The notes under the pieces were generated by a model. It saw only the letters and a list, made by a program, of their open reading frames with translations, was not told the origin of the DNA and made no database searches. A program made the position numbers and the translations under genes. Below, one piece after another: positions 54,972-64,000 of a DNA stretch of 64,000 bases. Origin of the DNA: Ignisphaera sp. (GTDB lineage Archaea > Thermoproteota > Thermoprotei_A > Sulfolobales > Ignisphaeraceae); assembly GCA_038831005.1 (NCBI GenBank), contig JAWBKZ010000006.1:1-64000 (forward strand), written 5' to 3'. The stretch's first letter is position 1; each line of letters opens with the position of its first letter.

Positions 54972-57900
54972 TTACCAAAGTACTCTTATTGGTGGTGCTG
55001 ATAACCCTTCTATATCTGTTGTTTTTGTATCACTACTTATTGTTATACCTATGTATAGTTGTTGATTTGGTGAAGCTGTTAGTTTCGGTATTACTATTGG
55101 ATTGCTATTAGCTTCCTCTAGATGTGCTACACCGTTATATGTTACATTTGTCCATCCGCTGCCCCATAATGTTGCCTTAAGTTCAGATTTAATTGATGAG
55201 AGATCTATTCTGAAGCTACTACCAGTTATCACAGCATTTTCAACTACTTTTTGGTTATTAACATATATAGCTGAGATACCTACTTCAGACATAGAAGTCC
55301 AACCATCTCTAGGTATCACTATTCTGCCTCCAACACTATTGAATTCTATCTTAACAGTATCTCCTTCTGCTACATTTACTGTACCTTTATTTGTTGTTAT
55401 CTGGCCACCATATCCAACTTTGAATTCCATATATCCTGATAGATTAGCAGGTCTAGCGGCATTGATCTTCACAGGACAAACATCTCCACCACAGCTTCCC
55501 AGTACAACTTCTTGTGGTTGATATTCTCCGGTAATTTGTACTGGTAGATATAATCCTTTTGATAACCAGTAGTTCCTTATACTCCATTTCAGATATGCCC
55601 ATGGAACCTTGATGCCGCCAAACTCTGTTCCAAGCTCTGATACAGTAAAGTATAGGTTCTCCCAACCACTTAGATAGGTATATCTTCCCGCAATCCTCAC
55701 AAAATCATTCCAACACCATACTAAGTATCTTCCAGATGCCCTTGGCACAGTTGTTCTAAATGCAAAATACTCCCAACCCATATTTCCATGCCAAACCTCA
55801 AATCTCTGATTAACCTTTAACTGATCAACATATATCGTTATAGGCACTACATCAGCCACATCACCAGCACCCTGAAGTCCATGGTACGAGAACCACACCA
55901 TAAGCTCCACTTCATTATCGTTTACACCTCTACCTCTGCTAGTATCTCTCATTAGCCATGTCTCAAATGCAAAATTATACAGAATCCTCTTATCAGTATG
56001 TGTTATAGAGTAACTATCTACATAAACACATAGCTTCACATTATCATTAACTAAATCACGTACTCCTATAGGCAAATCAACACGTTCGCTAGTGATGAAC
56101 CCTTCAGGAGCAGGTCCATAATCATTCCAAGGCTTTCCACCAACCCAAATCTCTGGATACCCATGTACCCAACCACCAGTACCTGAATAATTAGCGTCTA
56201 CCACTACATCTAACTGATAGTCCTTAGGCCCATAAACCTTAGCAACAAGCTGAACATTACCTCGAGTAATTCCAGGACAATTCCATAAATTACCCTCTAA
56301 TATAAATTCACAAACACCATTACCATCAGTATCCAAACAAGTCCATGGAAACACATTATTACTATCTGCAATCAAAGTGACAACAGTTCTAGTTGTTGTT
56401 GGTGTAGGCGTTGGTGTGGTTCCAGGCGTTGTTGGTGTTGGAGTAGTTCTCGGTGTTGTAGGAGTTGTAGTTGTTGGTGTTACAATAGTTGTTGTAATAG
56501 GAGAAGTAGTTGTTCTTGTCACCGTTATTGTTCTAATTATTGTTACTGGTACTGTTGTTGTATGTGTAACTGGCACAACAGTTGTTATAGGTGATGTAAC
56601 TGTAAATGTTACAGCAACTGTTACAGGAACATTAACAACAGTCGATAGAGTAACAGGAACAACAGTAACAGTAGTACCAGTAGGTGTTGGAGTAGGTGTT
56701 GTAGGAGTAGTTCTAGGCGTTGTGGGCGTTGGAGTAGGCGTTGGTGTGGTTATGGGAGTTGTTGGTGTTGTCGTTGTTGGAGTAGGTGTCGAAGTAGGTG
56801 TAGTAGTTGTCATTGTTACTTCGTACCATAATGTTTGGTATGAGCTACCTATGGATATGACTTGGTTTCCTCCTGATGTAGTTACAGATAGTGATGATTT
56901 CCTCTTACCTATATTATCTAGTGCGTATGCTGTTGCCCTATTGCTTGTTTTAATAGTTATTGTTGCCTCTATCCCTTCGGTAATTGTTGGCGCTCTACCC
57001 ATATCTCTATATGTTGTCAGTTTTAGTCCGTGAAGGTTTGGTACTGATGCTAGATCTGTTGTGGCTGTAAATAGTAGTTGTTTATTATCGTAATTGTAGA
57101 TCTTCGTCTCTGTATTAGTTGTTAATCCTACTGCTACTACCAGTACTCTTTTAGCGTCTCTAAAGCTCGATCCCTCTATTACATGTATAGCTATTGTTGC
57201 CCAACCATTTAGTAGCGCATTCTTAACCTCTATGACAATTTCCCCTAGGTCGAATCTTTTACCACCAATAAATCCTGTCAGAACTTTGCTTCTAGATGTA
57301 TTAACTATGAACACGCATCTACCAGATTCTCTGCAATCCCATATTAATTCACCAGTATCGCTAACATACACAGATTGACTAGGTGCAGGAACATCTCTTG
57401 GTAGTAATGTATTTGGAGGTCTAGAGCGATTTGACGGTACAACTACTACACCATGGAGTAGTGCTGTATGCGCAGGATTGCCAGCCATTCTACCATTTGG
57501 AAGATTCCATACGCCAGCTGTTCTAGACCTGATAAACTCTATTTCTTGATCTCTAGAAAGTTCAACAGCAACCCATTGCCTAGCTACCTGGACGTCGCCT
57601 CTGACAAACAACATATGTGCTGTAATCATCATAGCCCATCTTTGGGGATCTTGACCGAAATCTAGTGTAGCCATAATACGTCTCGTATCGAAATTCCATC
57701 CATAATCTGGGTCTCCATAACAGTACGGTAGTATTCCATCCCAGTCATGGAATGCTCCATAAGCTGACAGGAATACCCATCCTTCTGCTCTATACATGTT
57801 TGGAAATGGATGATTGTATTCGCTTATAGTATGAGGTTTACCAGCTATTTTTTGATTAGCCATTCCAACAATTGTACTTGATGTGGGATTATTCACCATA

Positions 57901-59069
57901 GCGGTATTCAGTACATAATAATCACCGGACCAGAAATCGCCAGCAGGATAGTTCCAGTAGCCATGTGAATCTGCTAAATCCATATGTTGCATTATGTTGG
58001 GGGTTCCTCCCCATGTCATCTGCGTACCTATTACAAGTGCTTTTACTTTTAGTTCATTCTTTAGATAGTTGTACATATCTCTAAAGTAGTCGTAGTCTAG
58101 ATACCACAGAAATTGCGCCCAATCTCTTTGTGCTGCTGTAGGTCTGTTACTGTATTCACTTAGTGCAAAAATCCTTACAGTTCCTGCTTCAAGATTCTCA
58201 TCACTGTATAAACTTCCCCACGCATTCCTTAAGTTTGTTGTTGAACCATATTTCTGTCTCAAATACTCATTCCATTTTTTCTGAAGCTCAGATTTAAACA
58301 CGTCTGGAAGTCTGTCTACTGCTCCATCAAACCATCCAAATACCATACCGTACTCATTTAAGATCTCTATAAACGCTATGGCAGGATCTTCAGCATAGGA
58401 TAGCCCTGTGTATGGATTTACATGGGTTAGTAGTTTTCTTGCGAACTCCTTTTGAAGATCTCTAACAGGTTTGTAGAAGAAACCTAGAATGTGCTTATCC
58501 TTGATATTCATTGAATCTACTTCTCTCGGTAGACCATCTGATGACGAAAAGCTTCTGTAACAAAGCAGATTGATGTTCACATAGATACCGTTCTCTTTAA
58601 GTTTAGCAACCAGGTAGTCAAGCCTATCAAGTCTTGTTGGATCAAGTTCCCTTGTACCAGGAGCTCTAAATATGTTATCTGAAGTCCAGTGAGCATCTAG
58701 TGCATGTAATCTAACAAGATTTATGCCATATTTAGCGAATCTTTTAGCTAAAGCTTCTGCTACACTTTGTGGAGCAAATATTGCTGGAGATACAAGATTT
58801 ATGCCTAAAAATCTTATCCTTTGGCTTCCTACATACAGACGTCCATCACTTCCCACATAGACGTGACCATATTTACCAGCTGGTTTATGTAGATAAACAG
58901 ACAGATCTATTGAGGTAGCTTCACCGTCATTCCATGGAAAGTAGAACTGAAATAGAGTCTGCTGACTATTTGCTGATACAGGTTGACTTATGTATGGTAG
59001 TATTGACGAAACAGTCAAAACACATAAAATGGTCATCGATAATACACGTATTGATCTTCCTATCTTCAT
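54972..59069 (-). CDS. Secreted multidomain cellulase: GH5-like plus GH12-like domains
   Basis: The 1,365-residue protein starts with a signal peptide (about residues 1-34, hydrophobic VLSMTILCVLTVSSILPYI). Residues about 60-560 form a clan GH-A-like catalytic domain: FLGINLV, INLVRLHALDAHW, acid/base Glu239 in IEILNEYG and nucleophile candidate Glu417 in TISEYNHPF. A beta-rich part follows to about 745, then a Thr/Pro linker (about 750-893) with a Val/Thr-rich middle. Residues about 895-1180 look like GH12: VHGYPEIWVGGKPW, nucleophile Glu1055 in VELMVW and acid/base Glu1149 in SELGTEFGG, 94 residues apart as in GH12 enzymes. The last 185 residues are a beta-rich, possibly carbohydrate-binding domain. 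It should act outside the cell on beta-glucans. Confidence 0.85.
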   Translation of the reverse strand: MKIGRSIRVLSMTILCVLTVSSILPYISQPVSANSQQTLFQFYFPWNDGEATSIDLSVYLHKPAGKYGHVYVGSDGRLYVGSQRIRFLGINLVSPAIFAPQSVAEALAKRFAKYGINLVRLHALDAHWTSDNIFRAPGTRELDPTRLDRLDYLVAKLKENGIYVNINLLCYRSFSSSDGLPREVDSMNIKDKHILGFFYKPVRDLQKEFARKLLTHVNPYTGLSYAEDPAIAFIEILNEYGMVFGWFDGAVDRLPDVFKSELQKKWNEYLRQKYGSTTNLRNAWGSLYSDENLEAGTVRIFALSEYSNRPTAAQRDWAQFLWYLDYDYFRDMYNYLKNELKVKALVIGTQMTWGGTPNIMQHMDLADSHGYWNYPAGDFWSGDYYVLNTAMVNNPTSSTIVGMANQKIAGKPHTISEYNHPFPNMYRAEGWVFLSAYGAFHDWDGILPYCYGDPDYGWNFDTRRIMATLDFGQDPQRWAMMITAHMLFVRGDVQVARQWVAVELSRDQEIEFIRSRTAGVWNLPNGRMAGNPAHTALLHGVVVVPSNRSRPPNTLLPRDVPAPSQSVYVSDTGELIWDCRESGRCVFIVNTSRSKVLTGFIGGKRFDLGEIVIEVKNALLNGWATIAIHVIEGSSFRDAKRVLVVAVGLTTNTETKIYNYDNKQLLFTATTDLASVPNLHGLKLTTYRDMGRAPTITEGIEATITIKTSNRATAYALDNIGKRKSSLSVTTSGGNQVISIGSSYQTLWYEVTMTTTTPTSTPTPTTTTPTTPITTPTPTPTPTTPRTTPTTPTPTPTGTTVTVVPVTLSTVVNVPVTVAVTFTVTSPITTVVPVTHTTTVPVTIIRTITVTRTTTSPITTTIVTPTTTTPTTPRTTPTPTTPGTTPTPTPTTTRTVVTLIADSNNVFPWTCLDTDGNGVCEFILEGNLWNCPGITRGNVQLVAKVYGPKDYQLDVVVDANYSGTGGWVHGYPEIWVGGKPWNDYGPAPEGFITSERVDLPIGVRDLVNDNVKLCVYVDSYSITHTDKRILYNFAFETWLMRDTSRGRGVNDNEVELMVWFSYHGLQGAGDVADVVPITIYVDQLKVNQRFEVWHGNMGWEYFAFRTTVPRASGRYLVWCWNDFVRIAGRYTYLSGWENLYFTVSELGTEFGGIKVPWAYLKWSIRNYWLSKGLYLPVQITGEYQPQEVVLGSCGGDVCPVKINAARPANLSGYMEFKVGYGGQITTNKGTVNVAEGDTVKIEFNSVGGRIVIPRDGWTSMSEVGISAIYVNNQKVVENAVITGSSFRIDLSSIKSELKATLWGSGWTNVTYNGVAHLEEANSNPIVIPKLTASPNQQLYIGITISSDTKTTDIEGLSAPPIRVLW

Positions 59070-59583
59070 AAAGATCTCCCCTATCTATACGTGACACACG
59101 TATTGTATAAGATTTTTAAACATTTATCAAAATACTTAAAGAATTTGATGACTACAAAATAGTTTTAATACATCTCTTAAACTCTTAATGTATCAATTAA
59201 GGATAATAGTTCACAGTACAAAACATTAAATAATCCACTATGATCAGAATCAAGTTATCTTTTTAGAGAAATAATCTTTTCATCAAATTCTGCCAGAATT
59301 GATATCATATATCTCTTTTTAGGGAAAGAGTTCTAGAACACAGTATTCAGTATTATAGTTATTACTTTTGCTTTACTATTTAGATGACCTACTTTCATGA
59401 TTTCTATAGATTTCCACTACTTGATTAAGTCATACTTATATCAATGTTGTTACAGTTCGTTTCTATTCAAATAATGTATGAGAATTATCAACTTTGATAG
59501 ATCTTTCACTTTTGCAAGTCTGATTATTATCATACAATATACCTTAAAAAGACACTTAAATGAGTTGAGTATGTTCAATTACT
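59070..59583. other. Intergenic region with the cellulase promoter
   Basis: On the minus strand TGTTTAAAAATC (59111-59122) is a TATA-like element about 45 bases before the cellulase ATG; transcription would start near 59090. GGGGAGA at 59075-59081 is the ribosome-binding site. The rest (to 59583) is AT-rich without a gene. A short apparent frame crossing 59586-59660 is only the tRNA-Glu read as protein. Confidence 0.55.
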
Positions 59584-59661
59584 TGGTGCCGCGGCCGGGA
59601 TTTGAACCCGGGTCACGGGCTCGAAAGGCCCGCATACTTGACCGAGCTATACTACCGCGGC
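59584..59661 (-). tRNA. tRNA-Glu (anticodon UUC)
   Basis: On the minus strand it begins GCCGCGGUAGUAUAGCUCGG and ends with discriminator A and encoded CCA. Acceptor GCCGCGG/CCGCGGC, anticodon stem CGGGC/GCCCG with loop CUUUCGA (anticodon UUC) and T stem CCGGG/CCCGG pair fully. It decodes GAA/GAG. No intron and no duplicated half in the window. Confidence 0.96.
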
Positions 59662-59809
59662 GCTGATTTAATAGTATTTGTTGTTGTTGTGGTAATTAAG
59701 CTTTACTCAGGCGCTATTGCTCATTATCATGTATTAGATGAATTTATATAGTATGGGTGTTAGCTGTATATTTGAGCTAGGTATATAATGATACGGGGTG
59801 TGAATTCGG

Positions 59810-60088
59810 TTGAGTTTGTATGGAAGAGGTAATGTTAAAACTATAGTTCTGGGTAGAAAGCCTTTAAGAGATTATCTTATTGAAGCAGTTGTAAGTCTAA
59901 ATAGAGATGCTGATGTCGTTGAGATTGTTGGTCGCGGTAGAAATATTCATAGAGCTGTTAATTTGTATAATGCCCTTGTTTCAAGAGTTGGTGAGAGGAT
60001 TGTCATTAAGAATGTAGAGATTGGTAGTATATTGGTAAAGAACCGTAGAGTGTCGTATATCAAGATAGTTGTCCAGAGGATAAGTTAA
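59810..60088 (+). CDS. Alba-family nucleic-acid-binding protein
   Basis: The 92-residue product shows TIVLGRKPLRDYLIEAVVSL...VVEIVGRGRNIHRAVNLYNALVSR...IVIKNVEIGSILVKNRRVSYIKIVV, an Alba fold with the G-R-G-x-x-I-x-R-A-V nucleic-acid contact region. The expected N-terminal Lys pair is shifted, reading GRKPLRDY instead of the GKKPVMNY of the second Alba at 63907. Start is TTG. The 3' end overlaps the 3' end of the reverse gyrase gene by 29 bases on the opposite strand. Confidence 0.9.
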   Translation: MSLYGRGNVKTIVLGRKPLRDYLIEAVVSLNRDADVVEIVGRGRNIHRAVNLYNALVSRVGERIVIKNVEIGSILVKNRRVSYIKIVVQRIS

Positions 60089-63000
60089 ATATTGATTGTG
60101 TATAGGTATTAGATAGGACTGATGAATAATTTGGCAAAGCATCTGTCGATGGTGCTACATTCTCCATAACGATATCAATGTTCTTCCTAATAGTCTCAAT
60201 AACCTGGTCTACGTCTAATTCATCTTCTTCTATCCTATCTATTAGTTCCTCAAGTTCTTTAGTAACATCTTCACCTACAAGGCTGAGAAATCTCTGATTA
60301 ATTATTTCTGCTACTTCTAATCCAAGCTTTGTTGGTATAAGGTACTTCCTTATTTTACTTGTAATAATATATCCATGCCTCAGATTATTTTCTATGGCTT
60401 TAGCATACGTACTAGGTCTCCCTATGCCTTTATCTCTCATCAACTTAACTATGTCTGCAACTCTATATAGTGTTACAGTAGAACCTCTAACAATCTTTGC
60501 ACTAGTAGCTGTTATTCGTGAGCTCTTTTCATCTAGGTTACGCAGAATACCGGTGTATAACTTAATGGGATAGATTTTTGTGAATCCATCAATTATTATC
60601 TCAATAGGAACTTCAACACTAATTTTATCTCTACTTATTATCAACTCTAGCTGTAAATACCTTAATTTTGAATTAATCATTTGACTAGCTATAAATCGTC
60701 TGAATATGAGATCATATAGCTTGATATGATCTTCACTAATCCTTGTTATAAAGCCAACATCACCTCTTATAACAAGTTCTATAAGTTCTTCGGCGCTGAT
60801 GGGGTTTGTGGGTCTAATCGCTTCGTGAGCATCTTCTTTACCTAAATTAGAATTCCAGTTCCTAGGAAGATGTAGTTTCTCCATATAGAGTTTCTTAAGC
60901 GCTTCGTGAGCTATACTAATACCTATTGAGGAAACTCTTGGTGAATCTGTTCTATGGTAGGTTATGAGACCTAATTCAAAAAGTGATTGAGCTAATGCCA
61001 TAGTTTTTGAGGCACTAAAGCCGTAGAGTACATTTGCTTCATGTATTAAAGTATCTGTAGTAAATGGTGGTGGTGGCGATATATCTCTTTCAATAAACTT
61101 CATATGCTCTACCTTTACTTCTCCTTTAACGATGCTGTCTAGCAAATTCAAAGCCCTTTCTTTGGCTTCGGATCCTTTGCCTAGATACACCTTCATAGTA
61201 TATCCTCCTAGATCTAGTAGAAGTGCATAACCGAGCCCCTCTCTATACTCTTTATACCTAGATACTACCCATAAAAGCACCGGGCTTTGAACTCTACCTG
61301 CTCCTAACCATGGTTTATTAAGTTTCATCTGAAGCCATAAACTTAACTCGAATCCTATCCATCTATCTGCTATTCTTCGTGCTATCTGAGCTTTAACTCT
61401 TTCCAAGCTTATCTTTCTTGGATTGCTTAGTGCATTAAGTAAAGCCGTTCTAGTAAGTTCTTTAAATTCTATTCTATATATATTGATATTGTATGGCAGC
61501 AGTAAATTGTAGAGATCATAAGCTATTTTCTCTCCTTCAGTATCAGGGTCCGTAGCCAGAAATACTTCATCAACTTCTGTAGCAATCATTTTTGCTGCAT
61601 TATATACGGAAGAGCTAGACATAACATCTAGGGAACCACAGTAAGGACAAGAATCATAGACACCGACATGCTGTGAATTACAATTTCTACACTTAGTTAT
61701 GAAATCGTATATTGGGATATAAATACTATCATTAATCTTTACACCATAAATACCTTCATCGATAACAAGATCCGTCACATGACCCATGGTGGGCATAATC
61801 ATTGCTACATATGTCTTCAGATCATGTAAGGGTATCAAAGTTTCATAAACTGTGAAACCGCCTATGGTTCTCTTAGCAGGCCTTCCAAACATGTTTGCAA
61901 TAGTTTTAGCCTTCGTTGGTGATTCGACGAGTATTAATGCGGTAGATATTTTGACACTATAATCTTTCTTGGTGTCTGAGTGTCTAGATTTTTCTATCTC
62001 TTTTGCATATTCATCAAGCTTATCTATGACTAGCGTGTCAAAGCTGAAGGAATCTATAAATTTTCTGAGAACTCTATCCATTATATGTATAAGCTCTATA
62101 TACTCTTCGAAAACTATGGAAACACCAAATGTCTTATTTCCGTTGTAGAGTCTAGAACATCTTCCACTAGCCTGGATATAGGTATATGGATCGGGTTTAA
62201 CAAATATGTATCTAGATCCTCTTCTAGTAATTATACCGAAGCCTTTTAGTTCAAATACTTTTACCTTCTTTAAATGATCTTTCAAGAGATTATATATAGC
62301 TTCCTTAATTTCTTGAAGCTCCCTAATTTTGTGAGCAACATCTTCTGATACATTATCAATTGAACCTGTTTTCATTAGTTTTGAGTAGAGATAAAGCATG
62401 GATGGTGTAGACTCCCTAACTATATTAGCTACAGAATTTATGAGATGATTGACATTGTGGCCTAGGGTTTTTAGCTCACGAAGTACTACATACATGAATC
62501 TAACATTGTTAAGACTATCTAGAATGTCTCTCACAATACTTGGAATACCGACGAATATTGTGTACCTAACCCTAAATGGCTCGTCCAATCCTCTTACTAA
62601 AATCCCATAATAAGAAGTTGAACCTATAAGAATATCAACTTCGCTCTTCCTGAATCTATCAACAGCCTTGTTCCCACTTTTAGCTATTTCAACTCTTATA
62701 TTGTGTTTTCTAAGTTCCTCTGATATGATATGGACTAGATCTTTATACAGTGGAGACACAAAGATTATGCCACTACCTAATTTCTTCACAATATTGGCTA
62801 AAACTAACATAAAATTCTCGTCAATAGTATGGTATAGATCTGCTATATTTCGCCAGTATTCAAAAACAGCACCTGCGTCAAATCCCAAGAGAAGTTTTAA
62901 TACCAATGACTTTAATCCTTTAATTCTTCCAGTAGCTGATGCAACAACAAGTTGTACATTCTTCTTTGCTACATTGTTACGTAGAATTGCTTCAAGCTCT

Positions 63001-63821
63001 AGCAGTTCTTTCCTAAGATTTTCTGCAGCCTCTTGACCTTTGGCAATCTTTATGGCGAAAATATTCTGTCTCAACTTAATGATCTTTTGAGCTAGATCGA
63101 TATCTTCGTTACTAAATCCCAAAAGCGACAAAACCCTATCAACACTTTTGGAGTTCTTCATTATCGAGTCAAGATCATCGGCTATCACTATGTCTATCTT
63201 TTTATCTATGACTAAATCTCTATAGCGCGTTAGAAATGCTACAGAGGTTATAAGTATGTGGAAATCCCCATTTTTTATATACTCTTTAACTAAGTTGTTG
63301 TTTCTATTAGATGAGTCGTATAAAACTATTTTTATGTTTTCCTCATAAGCTCTTACCTTTTGCATCTTTTCTAGAAATTCGGTAATCTTTCGGTATATCT
63401 GTTTAGCTATCTCACGTGTTGGAGTAATTATATATACTTTAGACCTATAGAAGTATGCCCTATATAGTGAATAAACAGCTAATAATGTAGATTTACCTAC
63501 ACCTGTGGGAGCAACCATAGCAAAGGATTCTCCTGAAACTAGACGCTTTATCCAATAGTTTTGAAGAGACCATGGCTTAAACCCTGTAACCTCTATAAAG
63601 AATTGTACAAGATTTTCAGCTTCTTTTAGTATAACATCTACTGCTGAAATTCTTTTACTTAATATACTACTACACTTTTTACAGCATCCTTTTTCGGCAT
63701 CTAGATTAGTTATGTCTCCTCCACATTGGGGACAGCTGTGTCGGTAGATAGTGATGCTCACTGTTCTTAGCCCAAGCATTATGCTCATTACTAAGGAATT
63801 ACTCAAAAAACTGTCACACAA
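60060..63821 (-). CDS. rgy: Reverse gyrase
   Basis: The 1,253-residue enzyme adds positive supercoils and is the hallmark of hyperthermophiles. Order: N-terminal zinc finger (CPQCGGD...CCKKC, about residues 30-50), helicase-like domain with Walker A APTGVGKST (104-112), the DEAD-box equivalent VIADDLD, and YIQASGRCSRLY motif VI, then a type IA topoisomerase half starting at ALILVESPTKAKTIANMFG, a second zinc ribbon CRNC...CPYCG, AGRVQSPVL and catalytic Tyr955 in LITYHRTDSPR. The exact start is uncertain: ATGs at 63821, 63788 and 63779 and a GTG at 63761 are in frame; family N termini begin shortly before the zinc finger, which favours a downstream one. Confidence 0.96.
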   Translation of the reverse strand: MCDSFLSNSLVMSIMLGLRTVSITIYRHSCPQCGGDITNLDAEKGCCKKCSSILSKRISAVDVILKEAENLVQFFIEVTGFKPWSLQNYWIKRLVSGESFAMVAPTGVGKSTLLAVYSLYRAYFYRSKVYIITPTREIAKQIYRKITEFLEKMQKVRAYEENIKIVLYDSSNRNNNLVKEYIKNGDFHILITSVAFLTRYRDLVIDKKIDIVIADDLDSIMKNSKSVDRVLSLLGFSNEDIDLAQKIIKLRQNIFAIKIAKGQEAAENLRKELLELEAILRNNVAKKNVQLVVASATGRIKGLKSLVLKLLLGFDAGAVFEYWRNIADLYHTIDENFMLVLANIVKKLGSGIIFVSPLYKDLVHIISEELRKHNIRVEIAKSGNKAVDRFRKSEVDILIGSTSYYGILVRGLDEPFRVRYTIFVGIPSIVRDILDSLNNVRFMYVVLRELKTLGHNVNHLINSVANIVRESTPSMLYLYSKLMKTGSIDNVSEDVAHKIRELQEIKEAIYNLLKDHLKKVKVFELKGFGIITRRGSRYIFVKPDPYTYIQASGRCSRLYNGNKTFGVSIVFEEYIELIHIMDRVLRKFIDSFSFDTLVIDKLDEYAKEIEKSRHSDTKKDYSVKISTALILVESPTKAKTIANMFGRPAKRTIGGFTVYETLIPLHDLKTYVAMIMPTMGHVTDLVIDEGIYGVKINDSIYIPIYDFITKCRNCNSQHVGVYDSCPYCGSLDVMSSSSVYNAAKMIATEVDEVFLATDPDTEGEKIAYDLYNLLLPYNINIYRIEFKELTRTALLNALSNPRKISLERVKAQIARRIADRWIGFELSLWLQMKLNKPWLGAGRVQSPVLLWVVSRYKEYREGLGYALLLDLGGYTMKVYLGKGSEAKERALNLLDSIVKGEVKVEHMKFIERDISPPPPFTTDTLIHEANVLYGFSASKTMALAQSLFELGLITYHRTDSPRVSSIGISIAHEALKKLYMEKLHLPRNWNSNLGKEDAHEAIRPTNPISAEELIELVIRGDVGFITRISEDHIKLYDLIFRRFIASQMINSKLRYLQLELIISRDKISVEVPIEIIIDGFTKIYPIKLYTGILRNLDEKSSRITATSAKIVRGSTVTLYRVADIVKLMRDKGIGRPSTYAKAIENNLRHGYIITSKIRKYLIPTKLGLEVAEIINQRFLSLVGEDVTKELEELIDRIEEDELDVDQVIETIRKNIDIVMENVAPSTDALPNYSSVLSNTYTQSIFNLSSGQLS

Positions 63822-63877
63822 ATTACTGAAATTTCAACAAACTTTTTATTCCAGTGCCGTTGTTATACTAACGCGGC

Positions 63878-63889
63878 ATAAATATAAAA
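63878..63889 (+). promoter_or_regulatory. TATA box of the alba gene
   Basis: ATAAATATAAAA lies about 18-29 bases upstream of the alba ATG at 63907. With normal archaeal spacing the transcript would start at or very near the ATG, so alba may be translated from a leaderless mRNA even though GAGGG is visible at 63896-63900. Confidence 0.5.
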
Positions 63890-63906
63890 CATGAAGAGGG
63901 TTGGAA

Positions 63907-64000
63907 ATGTCACAGGCACCAGCAGCTGCAAACACTGTACTTGTAGGTAAAAAACCAGTAATGAATTACGTATTAGCAATACTAACACTGTTGAACCAAG
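63907..64000 (+). CDS. alba: Alba chromatin protein, 5' part (cut by window end)
   Basis: The visible 31 residues, MSQAPAAANTVLVGKKPVMNY then VLAILTLLNQ, are the N terminus of the main crenarchaeal Alba (Sso10b-like). It includes the GKKPVMNY segment with the lysines that touch DNA and, in Sulfolobus, undergo acetylation. Its 3' end lies beyond the window. It is divergent from reverse gyrase and is a second Alba-family gene besides the one at 59810-60088. Confidence 0.93.
   Translation, partial: MSQAPAAANTVLVGKKPVMNYVLAILTLLNQ

Noticed and set aside
56377-57033. 218-codon Val/Gly-rich reading frame on the plus strand
   Set aside because: It is the complement of the Thr/Pro linker of the cellulase and has low complexity.
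59478-59666. Short plus-strand gene
   Set aside because: It is the tRNA-Glu gene read in the wrong sense (PRPGFEPGSRARKARILDRA).

Overview
ORGANISM. The window reads as chromosome from a hyperthermophilic crenarchaeon. Support comes from a 1,253-residue reverse gyrase, a thermosome, Alba proteins, the crenarchaeal transcription factor TFE-beta (Rpc34-like), GatE, Nop5/fibrillarin, KEOPS genes, archaeal ribosomal proteins S3ae, S15, S24e, S27ae, S30e and L14e, and a cbf5 gene broken by a tRNA-type intron. The AT-rich base composition and the multidomain cellulase would fit an Ignisphaera-like member of the Desulfurococcales, but that assignment is inference. LAYOUT. Positions 1-1010 are gene-poor and begin with a 55-bp palindromic tandem repeat. 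Positions 1011-7902 look like a decayed integrated element. A 58-bp copy of the 3' half of tRNA-Ser(UGA) lies at one end and the intact tRNA-Ser gene at the other. Between them are three orphan genes, an iteron-like array, a frameshifted transglutaminase-like membrane protein, an unidentified pseudogene, a wrecked tyrosine integrase, and a small HdrA-like/ferredoxin pair lying between the two halves of that integrase. From 7969 to 46051 the window is dense housekeeping: translation and RNA modification (cbf5 with intron, L14e, trm1, fibrillarin/Nop5, gatE, tyw3), transcription (rpoK, TFE-beta, Spt4), replication (primase large subunit, PCNA, Topo III, Cdc45/RecJ-like), nucleotide metabolism (class II ribonucleotide reductase, ITPase), enolase, secretion (signal peptidase) and a ribosomal/KEOPS cluster (spt4-rps24e-rps27ae-kae1-bud32-itpase-rps15-recJ-like-pcc1-rps3ae). 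From 46423 to 54191 follow a sugar-nucleotide transferase, tRNA-Gly, a VWA protein, MscS, and a queC-queE-queD operon making the archaeosine precursor preQ0. Positions 54972-59069 encode a secreted 1,365-residue protein carrying a GH5-like domain and a GH12-like domain. The right end holds tRNA-Glu, an Alba-like protein, reverse gyrase and the start of a second Alba gene. GENE EXPRESSION. Starts are commonly preceded by a GGTGA-type Shine-Dalgarno sequence, and an in-frame GTG that overlaps or precedes it is easily mistaken for the start, so many starts here are set a few codons downstream of the longest reading frame. Overlaps of the NTGA type couple several gene pairs. Two genes (a THEP1-type NTPase and queE) lack any usable ATG, GTG or TTG start and instead begin at an ATA overlapping the upstream TAA stop (ATAA), each with a Shine-Dalgarno sequence 8 nt upstream. 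I regard this, the element with its iteron array, the frameshifted transglutaminase and the double-domain cellulase as the items most worth a second look.
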